Shown in pieces: positions 1 through 12,190 of a stretch of DNA of 64,000 nucleotides. Every line of letters starts with the position of its first letter. The stretch's first letter is position 1. This DNA comes from Nematostella vectensis (taxonomy: Eukaryota > Cnidaria > Anthozoa > Actiniaria > Edwardsiidae). Position numbers and translations under genes: made by a program. A model generated the notes under the pieces. It was not told where the DNA came from and searched no databases. It worked only from the letters and a program-made list of their open reading frames with translations. The DNA is taken from the NCBI RefSeq assembly GCF_932526225.1, contig NC_064040.1, positions 3,350,181 through 3,414,180 of the forward strand, read 5' to 3'.

Positions 1-2490
1 TGTTCAATGTGTACGGTCGTCAAGTGTGATGCGTTCCGTTGTGTCTCTGTGTTGTTCTTTGCGTACGGTCGTCAAGTGTGATGTGTTCCGTTGTGTCTCT
101 GTGTTGTTCTATGGGTACGGTCGTCAAGTGTGATGTGTTCCGTTGTTCTTCTGTGTTGTTCAACGTGTACGGTCGTCAAGTGTGATGTGTTCCGTTGTTC
201 TTCTGTGTTGTTCAATTTGTACGGTCGTCAAGTGTGATGCTTTCCGTTGTGTCTCTGTGTTGTTCTATGCGTACGGTCGTCAAGTGTGATGTATTCCGTT
301 GTGTCTCTGTGTTGTTCTATGCGTACGGTCGTCAAGTGTGATGTATTCCGTTGTGTCTTTGTGTTGTTCTATGCGTACGGTCGTCAAGTGTGATGTGTTC
401 CGTTGTTCTTCTGTGTTGTTCAATGTGTACGGTCGTCAAGTGTGATGTGTTCCGTTGTTCTTCTGTGTTGTTCAACGTGTACGGTCGTCAAGTGTGATGT
501 GTTCCGTTGTTCTTCTGTGTTGTTCAACGTGTACGGTCGTCAAGTGTGATGTGTTCCGTTGTTCCTCTGTGTTGTTCAATGTGTACGGTCGTCAAGTGTG
601 ATGCGTTCCGTTGTGTCTCTGTGTTGTTCTATGCGTACGGTCGTCAAGTGTGATGTATTCCGTTGTGTCTCTGTGTTGTTCTATGCGTACGGTCGTCAAG
701 TGTGATGTGTTCCGTTGTGTCTCTGTGTTGTTCTATGAGTACGGTCGTCAAGGGTAATGTGTTCCGTTGTGTCTCTGTGTTGTTATTTGCGTACGGTCGT
801 CAAGTGTGATGAGTTCCGTTGTAACTCTGTGTTGTTATTTGCGTACGGTCGTCAAGTGTGATGTGTTCCGTTGTGTCTCTGTGTTGTTCTATGCGTACGG
901 TCGTCAAGTGTGATGTGTTCCGTTGTTCCTCTGTGTTGTTCAATGTGTACGGTCGTCAAGTGTGATGCGTTCCGTTGTGTCTCTGTGTTGTTCTTTGCGT
1001 ACGGTCGTCAAGTGTGATGTGTTCCGTTGTGTCTCTGTGTTGTTCTATGCGTACGGTCGTCAAGTGTGATGCGTTCCGTTGTGTCTCTGTGTTGTTCTAT
1101 GCGTACGGTCGTCAAGTGTGATGTGTTCCGTTGTTCCTCTGTGTTGTTCAATGTGTACGGTCGTCAAGTGTGATGCGTTCCGTTGTGTCTCTGTGTTGTT
1201 CTTTGCGTACGGTCGTCAAGTGTGATGTGTTCCGTTGTGTCTCTGTGTTGTTTTATGGGTACGGTCGTCAAGTGTGATGTGTTCCGTTGTTCTGCTGTGT
1301 TGTTCAACGTGTACGGTCGTCAAGTGTGATGTGTTCCGTTGTTCTTCTGTGTTGTTCAATGTGTACGGTCGTCAAGTGTGATGCTTTCCGTTGTGTCTCT
1401 GTGTTGTGCAATGTGTACGGTCGTCAAGTGTGATGTGTTCCGTTGTTCTTCTGTGTTGTTCAATGTGTACGGTCGTCAAGTGTGATGCTTTTCGTTGTGT
1501 CTCTGTGTTGTTCAATGTGTACGGTCGTCAAGTGTGATGTGTTCCGTTGTTCTTCTGTGTTGTGCAATGTGTACGGTCGTCAAGTGTGATGCGTTCCGTT
1601 GTGTCTCTGTGTTGTTCTATGCGTACGGTCGTCAAGTGTGATGTAGTCCGTTGTGTCTCTGTGTTGTTCTATGCGTACGGTCGTCAAGTGTGATGTGTTC
1701 CGTTGTGTCTCTGTGTTGTTCTATGAGTACGGTCGTCAAGGGTAATGTGTTCCGTTGTGTCTCTGTGTTGTTATTTGCGTACGGTCGTCAAGTGTGATGA
1801 GTTCCGTTGTAACTCTGTGTTGTTATTTGCGTACGGTCGTCAAGTGTGATGTGTTCCGTTGTGTCTCTGTGTTGTTCTATGCGTACGGTCGTCAAGTGTG
1901 ATGTGTTCCGTTGTGTCTCTGTGTTGTTCTATGGGTACGGTCGTCAAGTGTGATGTGTTCCGTTGTTTCTTTTGTGTTGTTCTATGCGTACGGTCGTCAA
2001 GTGTGATGTGTTCCGTTGTGTCTCTGTGTTGTTCTATGCGTACGGTCGTCAAGTGTGATGTGTTCCGTTGTGTTTCTGTGTTGTTCTATGGGTATGGTCG
2101 TCAAGTGTGATGTGTTCCGTTGTGTCTCTGTGTTGTTATTTGCGTACGGTCGTCAAGTGTGATGTGTTCCGTTGTGTCTTTTGTGTTGTTCAATGTGTAC
2201 GGTCGTCAAGTGTGATGCGTTCCGTTGCGTCTCTGTGTTGTTCTATGCGTACGGTCGTCAAGTGTGATGTGTTCCGTTGTGACTCTGTGTTGTTCTATGC
2301 GTACGGTCGTCAAGTGTGATGTGTTCTGTTGTGTCTCTGTGTTGTTCTATGTGTACGGTCGTCAAGTGTGATATGTTCCGTTGTGTCTCTGTGTTGTTCT
2401 ATGCGTACGGTCGTCAAGTGTGATGTGTTCTGTTGTGTCTCTGTGTTGTTCTATGTGTACGGTCGTCAAGTGTGATGTGTTCCGTTGTGC
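1..2490. repeat. Minisatellite, 52-bp unit, about 48 copies
   Basis: Head-to-tail units of 52 bp. Each carries the near-invariant core GTACGGTCGTCAAGTGTGAT followed by a variable GT/CT-rich half ending in TGTTGTTC. Units fall into a few variants (for example GTGTTCC or GCGTTCC after the core, and TTGTGTCTCT or TTGTTCTTCT), and blocks of variants recur in the same order, which points to duplication of multi-unit segments. The array begins at or before the window edge and stops abruptly at about 2490. Open frames on both strands are by-products of the repeat. Confidence 0.97.
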
Positions 2491-3450
2491 CATGCCTTAA
2501 ATGTCCTCTTTTCTCCGTTTTCGTGCTGGTCTATTCTCCCCTTATCCCCCCCTCCACTCCGTTCGACGTCACTCGCATTTCTACCTTCATCCTTTGCCCC
2601 AGTCCTCGCTTTTTTCTCTTCGTTTTTTTATACTTCCCACTCTATCTTATGCGTGTTATTCTTGTCTCCTTTTCTAGCCCCCTCTTAACTGCTCTCCTTT
2701 CCATACCTTCTCTTGCTACCCAGTCTCGACCCAGGAACTCCGCCGCAGGAAGACCGTTAAGGCACTAGGCTTTATCCTACTTATCAGCTACTGTAACTGT
2801 CTACTGGTCTCTCACCCTTTATCTTTGTTTTTTTGGGGCCCTTTTTTGAACAGCACATCACAACTAGGATTGTACAATCTTACTTTATTATTTTTCGTTA
2901 TTACAAAATATTGTTTCTATGCGTCACACTTCTTTGTCCAAAACTCGCCCGCATTTCATTCACTGAATATCTTTAAAGAAGTCAGCGGTGTCCAAGAACA
3001 ATACGATCCTCCTGAAATACAATTATAAGAAACGTGAAAAAATCTGGTTAAGTTATACCTCAAAAGAAAACAGCCACCGAGAAGCCTTAACAAAACTGCA
3101 TTTGAATTTGCGCAAGCAGAATTTATCAGACGCTTGAAGATCGTTGGATTTATTTCCCCTAGTAGCCGATAGGTGGCAGTCCATTTGAATAGAAAGCGTT
3201 GAGACGAGATAGTTCGACACTCATTAAAGCGATAAAAACATTGCCGCTATGCTGGAGAGGAAAGTACTGCGTAGCTGCTAAAATGATAGCATCAAATACA
3301 AATGCTTGATGAAGATGTACAGATCTTGGGCAAACATTGGAATTGGCAATTGGTGTTGAAGCCAATAGAATATCATTTTTATAGCATTCAATAAAATGCG
3401 TCACATATTTCTAAAATAAGATTATTACAACAAGGTACAGGCATATTATA
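2491..3450. other. Intergenic, no gene seen
   Basis: The first 350 bp after the minisatellite are C/T-rich on the plus strand and the rest is AT-rich. A short minus open frame (3159-3404, 81 codons) has no recognisable domain or splice signals. I see no supported gene. Confidence 0.6.
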
Positions 3451-3601
3451 CAGCGGCGTTACCAGGATTTTTAACATGAGGCATGAAGGGGCCCAAAAGG
3501 CCCTTTTAAGGCATTTTCTCCTGTATTTTAGATCATGTCTCATACATTTACTGTATTTGTGGCTACTAAAAGGGGGGACCGCTCCCCTGGCTACGCCCCT
3601 G
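3451..3601. mobile_element. MITE-like element, GGCGTAGCCAGG family, copy 1
   Basis: About 150 bp, bounded by imperfect inverted ends: CAGCGGCGTTACCAGG on the left and CCTGGCTACGCCCCTG on the right. The interior (AGGATTTTTAACA, GGGGCCCAAAAGG, TTTTAGAT, TCATACATTTACTGTATTT) is shared with copies at about 8457 and 32111. CAG...CTG ends with this sequence suggest a non-autonomous DNA transposon, perhaps hAT-type. No coding capacity. Confidence 0.8.
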
Positions 3602-4222
3602 TTATAGCATTCATTTTGTCAATGAGTTAAATGGGACTTATATTGATATACGTAGCGAATAAATATGACTTTGTTCTTTCTCATAATAGGGTGCCAAACG
3701 GACGCCAATAAGCCACTATTCACCCCATTCACGAGTCTTACGAAGTCACTCTAACCCTCGTGACAGATCTTCTAAAGAAAGTGATTCATTCGAAAGCCTG
3801 AAAATGTTTGTTAAAAATTGCGATAATCTATCACGTTTTTTTTTTATTTTGATATAATCATGGGTCTTAATCTCCCTGTCAGTGGAGAGTGAATAAACTA
3901 GTCTAGCTGTGATAACCCTGTCTTAACCAGGTACTTGATTTTTATCCTATTAAACCTGGTATAAAAAGTCGCCGATCCGATTTTTTTTTTAGATTTCACC
4001 TTGCCAGTTCCCTTTTCCTTGACGAAAATGCTTCCAAATCGACAACAAAAAATGAGCGCAAAGTTTACCACTCGAAAGAAACCATATCCAAACCATATCG
4101 AAAGTTTAGTCATTTTATCCAGAAAAGCGTTACGTATCCATAAAAAAAAAACGCAACACCAAGAAGTTATCGACAGGTTTTTCGCCGTTATTAAAGGATT
4201 TTTAGGAGGACGAAGGATAGCT
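3602..4222. other. Intergenic, no gene seen
   Basis: AT-rich sequence downstream of the minus-strand peptide gene. A plus open frame at 4001-4231 overlaps that gene and has no recognisable domain. Confidence 0.55.
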
Positions 4223-4456
4223 TTAGAATAAACTCGCCTCGAATAAGTGCCCGCTTTGCGGTGGTCTCGCGTCTCTCCTTTCGTCTGCTCGCCTAACCGC
4301 GCCCATAGACTCGCGTAAAGACCGCCAGATTTTCTTGTCATCGGGGCTATCACCTTTGGGATTATTCACGTTCGCCTTGACGGACCAGGAATAGGACTCG
4401 ACTTGGACGAGAATGTAAAGAAGCACCACTATAACTAGCACACTTCGTTGAACCAT
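4223..4456 (-). CDS. Short secreted peptide precursor (77 aa), unknown function
   Basis: Starts at ATG 4456; an ATG 7 codons upstream in the same frame is less likely because it would bury the signal peptide. Residues 1-21 (MVQRSVLVIVVLLYILVQVE and following) are a clear signal peptide. The mature part has no cysteine. It contains VKANVNNPKG (28-35 region), then WRSLRESMG, two dibasic sites (VRRADERR) and a C-terminus GHLFEASLF. A CATAAAAA TATA-like box lies about 55-60 bp upstream on this strand. The plus-strand gene at 12985-15132 has the same plan: signal peptide, KxNVxxPKG, an RR site, and an LF...F end at almost the same total length. I infer a small paralogous family of secreted peptides, possibly processed at dibasic sites. 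No known family recognised; a terminal exon beyond a missed splice cannot be excluded. Confidence 0.55.
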   Translation of the reverse strand: MVQRSVLVIVVLLYILVQVESYSWSVKANVNNPKGDSPDDKKIWRSLRESMGAVRRADERRDARPPQSGHLFEASLF

Positions 4457-4508
4457 TTTCGGTCGGAGATTTGACACGATATCAGTAGGGATATGTAGCG
4501 GCGCGCTG

Positions 4509-4517
4509 TTTTTATGG
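4509..4517 (-). promoter_or_regulatory. TATA-like box of the minus-strand peptide gene
   Basis: On the minus strand this reads CCATAAAAA, about 55 bp upstream of ATG 4456. The spacing is similar to that of the TATA box and ATG in the related gene at 12985. Confidence 0.35.
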
Positions 4518-4519
4518 TC

Positions 4520-7447
4520 TCTTGCAGTGTTCCCATATAATGCACAGCTGGCTCAGTTTTTATGAACTATTCATTACTTCTATTGTTCAGGAATTTCAAA
4601 ACACTTTTTCCACTCGGTGTCAAATTCATGGGATATTCTATATAAATTTACGCTGTCTTTTGTTCCAGGTTTATTTGAATTTCAAAGAAATTTCAGAATT
4701 AGATTGAGTTTCCATAATTTCCCGGTGTTCCCCGCTGTTTTAGATGCTAAGAGCTTGGTTGAACTGAGTCTTTTAGAGATATTCCCTGTCACTACACACT
4801 CTTCGACCTACAGGCTATTGTCTAAGGGGGCAAAAGTTGCTCTATATTTGAGATGGTTGAAGCTTTAAGTTCCGTAATTACATTTTATAAACCTCTGGTT
4901 ATACGCCCACAGAAAGCTCTTTTAGCACGCATACAACGGCGGATCAGCTAACAATTTATCATTCTTGTAGAAGTTTCGCGTTTAAGGCTGGTACCTTTGT
5001 CATTGGTATTGGCTTCAACGACCAAATAAATGCTGTAATAAAAAGTGCTAAGACACTTTAGAAACGATTGATTAGCTATACATCATACCAGACATCTTTT
5101 TCCACCTGTCCGTGATCTCATCTATTATTTATTGAGAAAAGAACTCGAGTTATACCCTGAAGTACGTTTTTCAATGGTTATATTTCATTTAGTTATATAT
5201 TTTTATGCAATACCCGTAAGATTGTATCCTTAATTCACCAAAACAATCTGTTTTTATGGGTATTAGGTTTTTTTTCGCGACGTGAAAGTCACGTACATTT
5301 ATCAAGCCTTTAACGATAACACCTTCTTTTTATTATAAATTTTTTCCTGGTTTTCTTGTCGACCAAGCAGTTTGACTTTCTCAGAAGAAAAAGAATAATG
5401 GGGGGGGGGGGGAGTTATTTCATGACGTCACCTGGCCTTCTAGTGTCAATATCCAATTTCATTTTTATTCACGTGAAAACAAAATCATGCCAAGAATATG
5501 TATTTGCTTTCTATAGAGAACGTTCAGTAAAATCTCCCTGCTTTGATGACAGTGATCAATATGTGCTTTTGAAACGATGCCTCGCTCGTACTTTTGCTTA
5601 TACCCTTGGCTACCTTTTATATTGTTCACTTATTGATTTGCCAGCTCGACAACTGCCTACACGACCGACATAATGGCTAACTCTTGAGCCAAATACCTTC
5701 CTTACCACACACTCTACCTTTTGTGGTTTTGCGTTGAATGAAGTTGGACGCGTTGATGATCTTCTCGCCTTTTGAGCGGGGTTTTCGTTTGATTGATATA
5801 TATATATATATATATACTTTTTTTTTCAAATTACTAGATTTCACCAAGTACCGACTCAAAGTAATAAAAAAACGCAGCTTAGTGAACCCATAGCGAAATA
5901 TCTGCATGTTGATGGTAAAGTGGTAATTGTCCTGTTTTGTTGAGCATTGCCACTCAGCATTTTGACTGCGTTTGAGAGATGTGTTCGATGTCGCAAAATC
6001 ACCATTTTCTAAATTGACTGTAAAATTAAACGTGGTCGGCACCGTTTTCTCTTACCAAACATCTCTATTTATATCATCATCGTTTAGTCAAGCGTTTGTG
6101 GATTTAGACGAATAACAGCGCGTTTTCACAAACAGGTGTTGGATGGTAACGTGACAAATAGTATTGCAGTTTGTAGTATTATTCTCTCTTACTAAGATGG
6201 CCCCTCTAAGTACCACTATCGAAACTAAATAATATCAGTCAATGTATTTAAATGGTAAAAAAGTCAATAATCTCGATTTCAAAATAGCATCAATGGGACT
6301 GGCTGACTGGTGCATGCGCAGTAAGCGTTACGCACTCGGTACGACAAAATACAGAAAATCAAAAAGGGGAGGAATTTGACAAATAAATGGTTTGTATTGG
6401 CCCATAGAATAGAACGCTATTAAAACGTGAGTAACAAGAATTTGCTGGGAGCTGGTGGGTGGGGGGTCAAGGAAAGGAGGGGGGTACCAGACTTTTAGCG
6501 ATTTTGAGTAAAGGAGGGTCGTGCTCGCCTCCTCTCTAGGAACCTGAATCAAGCCAGCAGATTCACGATTAAAGAACGCATAAGTCCTGGCTATCATTCT
6601 ACTAGTTTTGTCATTTCTTAGTCTTATTATATTTTTCCTATTCCAGTGAAGAGATGTGAAAGATGAAATATAGCTCCCCGTATTACTATGATACTATTGT
6701 TATATCCATCGCCGGCCGTTAACATTTTCATTTTTGCTAGCATGTTCCTCTCGGTGTTAAGAGGTCATAGCATTTGCCATTAGAAGGGCCTTTGATAATA
6801 CATTAGTATCTCGTGTGTAAGCTATCTCGCGTGTAAGCTATCATTGACGCCTTTTAGCTTGGCGTCATTGATTCTGAGCGTTAAAACACAGTGGGCGGTA
6901 ACGAGTGTATACTTATTTTAGATTTTTCCTACTTTGAAGTTTATTTAAGATTTTAGGATGTGGTAAAAAATGATGGACAGGTTATAGTACTAATAGGAGG
7001 ATTTCCGTACAGTTTTAGCCTTCCCTAAAGGAATAAGAGGTAGTAGAGGTACAAGGTTAACCGCAGGCGAAACACAGGCCCCTTTTTGGTGTCTTTTGGC
7101 GTCAGGAAAGTTTTTGCCTTTTCCTGCCATTTCCCGTGCATTTTCCCGCCATTACCAAGCTTGTCTTGGGCGATATTAGCGTATTTTCAAAAGCGCGTAT
7201 ACCTAATATTACCTAAATAACCTCCCACAGTTATTTATGGTCATTTGATCGGTCAGGTAAACACAATATTGTACTATGATCACCTCACAAAAGGTAGATC
7301 CCTGTTTATAATCTTTATCGTTATTTCCCGTTTGTTCATCAGCATCATGAATACGACACTGGCAAAATCCTCCTTGCCCGTAGCTGAAATACAATATTTT
7401 ATTATCCCACACATACACCCATCAAAATATGATGTCAGCACAAACAG
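4520..7447. other. Gene-poor AT-rich region
   Basis: No supported gene. Contains a G run near 5400-5412, an (AT)n tract near 5797-5816 and several short open frames without signal peptides, domains or consistent splice sites. Confidence 0.55.
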
Positions 7448-7775
7448 ACAAATGGCAAATGGTAGTCCGCGTTGCTGGCGGTTATGTCGAGTTTCAGAGC
7501 AGTTTTCTTTCCGAGAATATACAGTATACGCTATATCGATCATAGTTTATTAATGGCCGCGCGAGAGAGCTGGGTCTTTTACACTAGACCCAGCTCTCTC
7601 GCTCGCGCGGCCATTTAAAAAACAAAACAAAACAAAACGAACGAGTTCGCCTATTCTCCGATAGAAAATTGCTCTGAAACTCAACAATACCAGTTACGCA
7701 GGCTAGGCAAATAGCAGTTCTGCTATCGAAAAATGTAATGGGACTCGTCAAAAGTGAACTGCCATTTACCATTTG
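7448..7775. repeat. Foldback (large imperfect palindrome)
   Basis: Outer arms: ACAAATGGCAAATGG at 7448-7462 against CCATTTACCATTTGT at 7762-7775. Middle arms: GAGTTTCAGAGCA at 7489-7501 against TGCTCTGAAACTC at 7670-7682. The core (7552-7615) is a near-perfect stem in which AATGGCCGCGCGAGAGAGC pairs across an 8-nt loop (TTTACACT) with the GCTCTCTCGCTCGCGCGG side. No coding capacity. It is probably a foldback or MITE-type element. Confidence 0.85.
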
Positions 7776-8020
7776 TATTGACAACGTTAAAATAGGTATA
7801 CATGATATTTTCTTCCTGTTTGAGAGGTGTGTTAGAAGTTTTTTTTTAAGTTTGGAAATATTTTTTTAAAGTAATTTGTGCAGAACTGCTGGATTTGTTT
7901 AAACATACATTTTCGCATTTTATTTTTCTTGAATCCCCAATTAATCTTTGTGACTTTATTGCTTATTGAAAAACCACAGGATCCCCGTATTGAGCCGTTT
8001 TAGTGAAAATAACATACCCT

Positions 8021-8127
8021 AAGAAATATTCACCATTCGTGACGTATGCGAGCATATTCCCGCCATTTAACACCCGAAGAAATATTCACCATTCGTGACC
8101 TACGCGAGCATATTCCCGCCATTTACA
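8021..8127. repeat. 54-bp direct duplication
   Basis: GAAATATTCACCATTCGTGA followed by a GCGAGCATATTCCCGCCATT segment occurs twice in tandem with a few substitutions. Confidence 0.85.
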
Positions 8128-8174
8128 TCCTTGATATGATACTTTGGAAATATTCAAAACAAAAACAGAACAAC

Positions 8175-8288
8175 GTTGTCACACAAGTAGGGTTGTCACG
8201 TAAGTAGGGTTGTCACACAAGTAGGGTTGTCACGTAAGTAGGGCTGTCACACAAGTAGGGTTGTCACGTAAGTAGGGTTGTCAGGCAA
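8175..8288. repeat. 17-bp tandem repeat with alternating variants
   Basis: Seven units of GTTGTCACxxAAGTAGG. Variants CACACAAG and CACGTAAG alternate strictly, so the true higher-order period is 34 bp. Confidence 0.9.
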
Positions 8289-8456
8289 GCCGAGACACCA
8301 AACTGTATTGTTACTCGTTAGGTTTGCAAGGCGGGCAATGGCTAGCGCGAGGGAGCGGGAAGGGATATGGCTAGCGAGAGGGAGCAGGAAAGGCTATGGC
8401 TAGACAAAACGTTAATAACATTCTAAGGGCAACTCAATGCTTCCAGATTCTGGAAC

Positions 8457-8620
8457 GCGGCGTAGCCAGGATTTTTAACAGGAGGGGGCCCAAAAGGGAC
8501 TTTCAAAGCATTTTCTACTGTATTTTAGATAATGTCTCATACATTCACTTTTATTTTTGGCTGCTAAAAGGGAGAGGGGGGTACCGGGCTCCCTAGGCCA
8601 CCCCCCTGGCTACGCCTCTG
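8457..8620. mobile_element. MITE-like element, GGCGTAGCCAGG family, copy 2
   Basis: Ends CGGCGTAGCCAGG and CCTGGCTACGCCTCTG are inverted repeats of each other. The interior matches the copy at 3451 (AGGATTTTTAACAGG, GGGCCCAAAAGG, TGTATTTTAGAT, TCATACATT). This is the best preserved of the three copies in the window. Confidence 0.85.
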
Positions 8621-9931
8621 GAATCCTAAGCAATAAAGGTGTTTATTCAACTTATAAAAATTAATCCTAATGGCAATTTTATGGCACTCTTTTTCATTGT
8701 CATTTTACGACTTAGCTTACTTGAAATCCATAATCAACTCGATGCAGTCTTTCTACTGTATCTAGCTAACTCATCATGAATTCAGGGGGAGGTTGCAAAT
8801 TTTTTGGGCCTCCGGTTAGGGGGGTCTCGATTTTGGAGCTTGGATTTGAGGGGGGTCACGATTTTTGAGCGTAGGGTTTTGCAAAGTAGCGAGCCCCCCC
8901 CCCCCCCCCCCCCCCCCAGTAATTAATGACCACTCCCTAAGAGCGCCAGAAACTAGGCTGCCCCAATGGGAGATCGTCCACTTTGGTCTTCCGTGCGAAA
9001 TCCTTACAGATGATAAGCACATTGGGCAGAAATCACAATCAACTCATTTCTCCCCCTCCCCGCCAATCACAGCTGCACTATTTGTTTTTTATTAATTGAA
9101 AGGCATACTTAACTCTGAATACCTAACTGGGAAAATGCAGTTTTGTTATGAAGCAGAGTCTACTCGAAGAAAGAGTCTACTTGAGCAAACAAAATACCCA
9201 AGTGTAGAAAAACACCTGAAATTACACGGTGAAATTAAACAAATACCACGTGGGTAATGATCCTGTGATGCAATTTCCGTGCTTTATAACGGCCTCAACC
9301 AAAAAATACCCCTTTTTGGTCAAATTGAATGGACTAATGAAAAACATCCCTTTGGCGGAACAGCGAAGTCTCATTGAGGTAAACACATTATTTTGTCAGC
9401 TGTCTTAGAATGTTTGTTCATAAACACACTTTTGTGTGAACAGTTGAATATTCGGCAAAACCCTTAGAACAACCTTTTTTGCTTCAAATGCTTCCCTTTA
9501 CAGAACCGTTCAAGTAATTTATGTATAGTATATAAGGATCGTTATAAATGTACTTTAAAAGACTATAAGTTTACTCTGCAAGAACAAATTAATGCATTAG
9601 ATAGAGCAGTCACGTATTTTCAGAATTTACCAGAGAGGTTCGCGCAGAAGAATCACAAACAAAATTTAATCGTGAAATTTCTTGTGTAGAAAGACACATT
9701 GCGAAGAGGGTGAATGAATCATAAATCTATGAACAATCAAGATATAACGGGGGTTTTGATGCCGAAATGCAATTTTCAAAACCGTGGTATGTAACGGAAT
9801 CAATCAAAGAGAAATCACTCATATTAAAATGGACTTTCCTTATGAAAAACCAAAAGCAACCAGCCGGCTAGCCTGCTTGCAGGCGTTTACCCGGTGTTTT
9901 TTTCGCATTCGCTATGCGCTAAGTCGTGGTC
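8621..9931. other. Intergenic with poly-C tract, no gene seen
   Basis: Holds a run of about 24 C at 8894-8917, which creates spurious proline and glycine open frames on the two strands, and AT-rich sequence without supported exons. Confidence 0.55.
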
Positions 9932-10033
9932 GCCATCTTGTTTTTGGCTGCGCTAGCTTGTCGCGAGTGACAAAACGTGACGAAGGGGGTGGCTCGTTCC
10001 AGCTTTCGCGCGGCCAGAACAAAACAAGATGGC
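9932..10033. mobile_element. Short inverted-repeat element
   Basis: GCCATCTTGTTTT at 9932-9944 is exactly inverted as AAAACAAGATGGC at 10021-10033. The roughly 75-bp spacer is unusually GC-rich (CGCGAGTGACAAAACGTGAC and similar) for its surroundings. Probably a small MITE. Confidence 0.5.
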
Positions 10034-11164
10034 TTCGTTAGCAAAAAACGGACAAAAAAATGCACTAGTGTACTAATTGATTTCTACTTTTTATATTATT
10101 TGGTAAATCGTTTAGAAAAGTTCTATTAGGTACATTTTTGTGAACGCACACAACAGATAGACTGAGCTATGGCGTATTAGAAAACACCTCCCCCGCCGGA
10201 ACCTCATTATTATACTTCCCACAGGCAAGCTGCGTTTAAAAAAAGGGAAGCCCAGGAGTAAACAACCAAAGTTAACTGTCATGTAATTTCTTCCTGCGGT
10301 ATTCTATGACGCCCGCAATAAACGCCTATTCGCACACGTACCCGTACAGGTTCTGCTGCTCCTACACATCCAGCGATATAAGAGAGCTCTGCGACGGGAA
10401 AATAGGGACAGCGGCATCGCACACATTTTAGGGGAATCGGGCAAATTTGGGATATAATGTAAACCACACGAGGAGTAATTCGAATATATTGAATTCTACA
10501 AATTTCCGGGATAATGCGCTCACTCCCATGTAATTTCACAACATGTTCTTTTAATTTCTTGGTATTCGAGGCTTTAACAAAAACACTTATTGACAATTTC
10601 TATTGCATTTTGTAGACCTAACAAACGCTAAATTTACCATTGCTTCTAAGAATAATTTGAACAGACTCTATTATGAAACTTACCAGCGCATTTGCTAATC
10701 AAGTTATTGAAGACTTCCACAGAAAAGACGGTCCACTAAACACTTGAGAAAGCAATCTTTAAGCTCTAGAGAGTCCTCTGCCAAAAATCCTATAAATATC
10801 CAATAGATCCCAACTTGACAAGTGATATCAGGGGTCCTTGTGGAAATCAATTTCATCAGAAAATCTTAAAGAACATGCGCTCGAGGTTAGTCGATGGCCG
10901 ACTGTCAGTAACTGTCAGAAGGCCGAAAAAAATACAAAATGTGATAATATGTATTTTTTTAAATTCTCTGGTTTTTAAAAGTAAACGGGCACCTTCGATA
11001 TGTTTCCTTTGTATGGGGATTGTAAAATGTGTACCTTTAAAAAGTATAAACTTTAAATTAAACTCGAAATACGACGTTTTCACTGCAGTGAACGATGACA
11101 AATGCCAGTTCTAAAACTTTTTGCTTCATTATAGAATGATATAAGTTATTATAGCCCCTCAAAT
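10034..11164. other. Intergenic, no gene seen
   Basis: Contains a minus open frame (10279-10596) with several cysteines but no signal peptide, domain or splice support, and AT-rich sequence. No gene called. Confidence 0.5.
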
Positions 11165-11690
11165 AAGTAGCGTCTTATTTTTGGGTAGTAAAATTGAGAC
11201 CAATTTTTTGGGTAGTAAAATTGAGACCCATTTTTGGGTACTAAATTGAGACCATTTTTTAGTAGAAGAATTGGATCCATTTTGTGGTAATAAAATTGAG
11301 ACCAATTTTTGGGTAGTAAAATTGAGACCCATTTTTGGGTATTAAAATTGAGACCCATTTTTGGGTAGTAAAACTGAAACCCATTTTGTGGTTGTAGAAT
11401 TGAGACCCATTTTTCTGGCGATAGAATTGAGACCCATTTTGGTAGTAGAATTGAGACCCATTTTTAGGTAGTAAAATTGAGACCCATTTTGTGGCAGTAG
11501 AATTGAGACCCATTTTGTTGTAGAACTGAGACCGTTTTGTGGTTGTAGAATTGAGACCCATTTTTTTGGCGATAGAATTGAGACCCATTTTGTGGCGATA
11601 GATTTTGAGACCCATTTTGTGGTAGTAGAACGGAGACCCGTTTTTTGGTAGTAGAATTGAGACCCATTTTTTTGGTAGTAGAATTGCTGT
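11165..11690. repeat. Minisatellite, 26-29-bp unit, about 19 copies
   Basis: Units read TAGTAAAATTGAGACCCATT plus a T/G-rich tail, with variants (GTAGAATTGAGACC, GCGATAGAATTGAGACC). The variable unit length shifts frame between copies, so the 213-codon minus open frame through it is not a gene. Confidence 0.95.
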
Positions 11691-12099
11691 TTGACCATTG
11701 GCTGAATATTGTTTGGATAGGGATAGTGTCGCATCCTGATCTGGCGTCTTCTAGAAGTGAAAAAAGAAGAAGAAAAAAATAAGTCTTCTAGACGTAAAAA
11801 GATCATAACATCCAAAACGTAACGGATAACAGCGGATTTCTTGACGTCACCAATAACAAAAATTTCCTCACCGGGGTCAAGTAGATGATTCCGAAAGATC
11901 AAATTAAAATTGGCATGCTCTAACCGATGACACGAGTCGTCCCCATACGAGGAGCTTCTACATGTAATTACAAATAAGAGCAATGACCAAAAATAGCCTT
12001 ATTCTTGCCGCGAGCACAGGTAGATAAGAAAAGTTATAAAAATTGAAGGCGGGGTTGTAGGTTGTATCCGGCACGTTGAAATAGAACAAAGCTCAGCAG
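11691..12099. other. Intergenic, no gene seen
   Basis: Unique-looking AT-rich sequence after the minisatellite. Nothing recognisable. Confidence 0.5.
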
Positions 12100-12190
12100 T
12101 GAGTACCCTCTCCTGCACCGAGCTTTTTGTGTCGCTCGTTTACTTTGTTCCTAAACGGGCGACACAGAAAGATCATCGCAGGAGGGTACG
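12100..12190. repeat. Hairpin-forming inverted repeat
   Basis: AGTACCCTCTCCTGC...TTTTTGTGTCGCTCGTTT is inverted as AAACGGGCGACACAGAAA...GCAGGAGGGTAC. The arms are about 38 bp with a few mismatches and a very short loop. Possibly a small foldback element. Confidence 0.7.

Noticed and set aside
1840-2319. Open frames of 70-83 codons in the first minisatellite
   Set aside because: They are periodic by-products of the 52-bp repeat and have no start context or domain.
9784-10041. 85-codon plus frame
   Set aside because: It spans the inverted-repeat element at 9932-10033 and has no domain or signal peptide.
11259-11983. Minus open frames up to 213 codons (MGLNSTT-type repeats)
   Set aside because: Made of the 26-29-bp minisatellite; unit-length changes shift frame and no domain is present.
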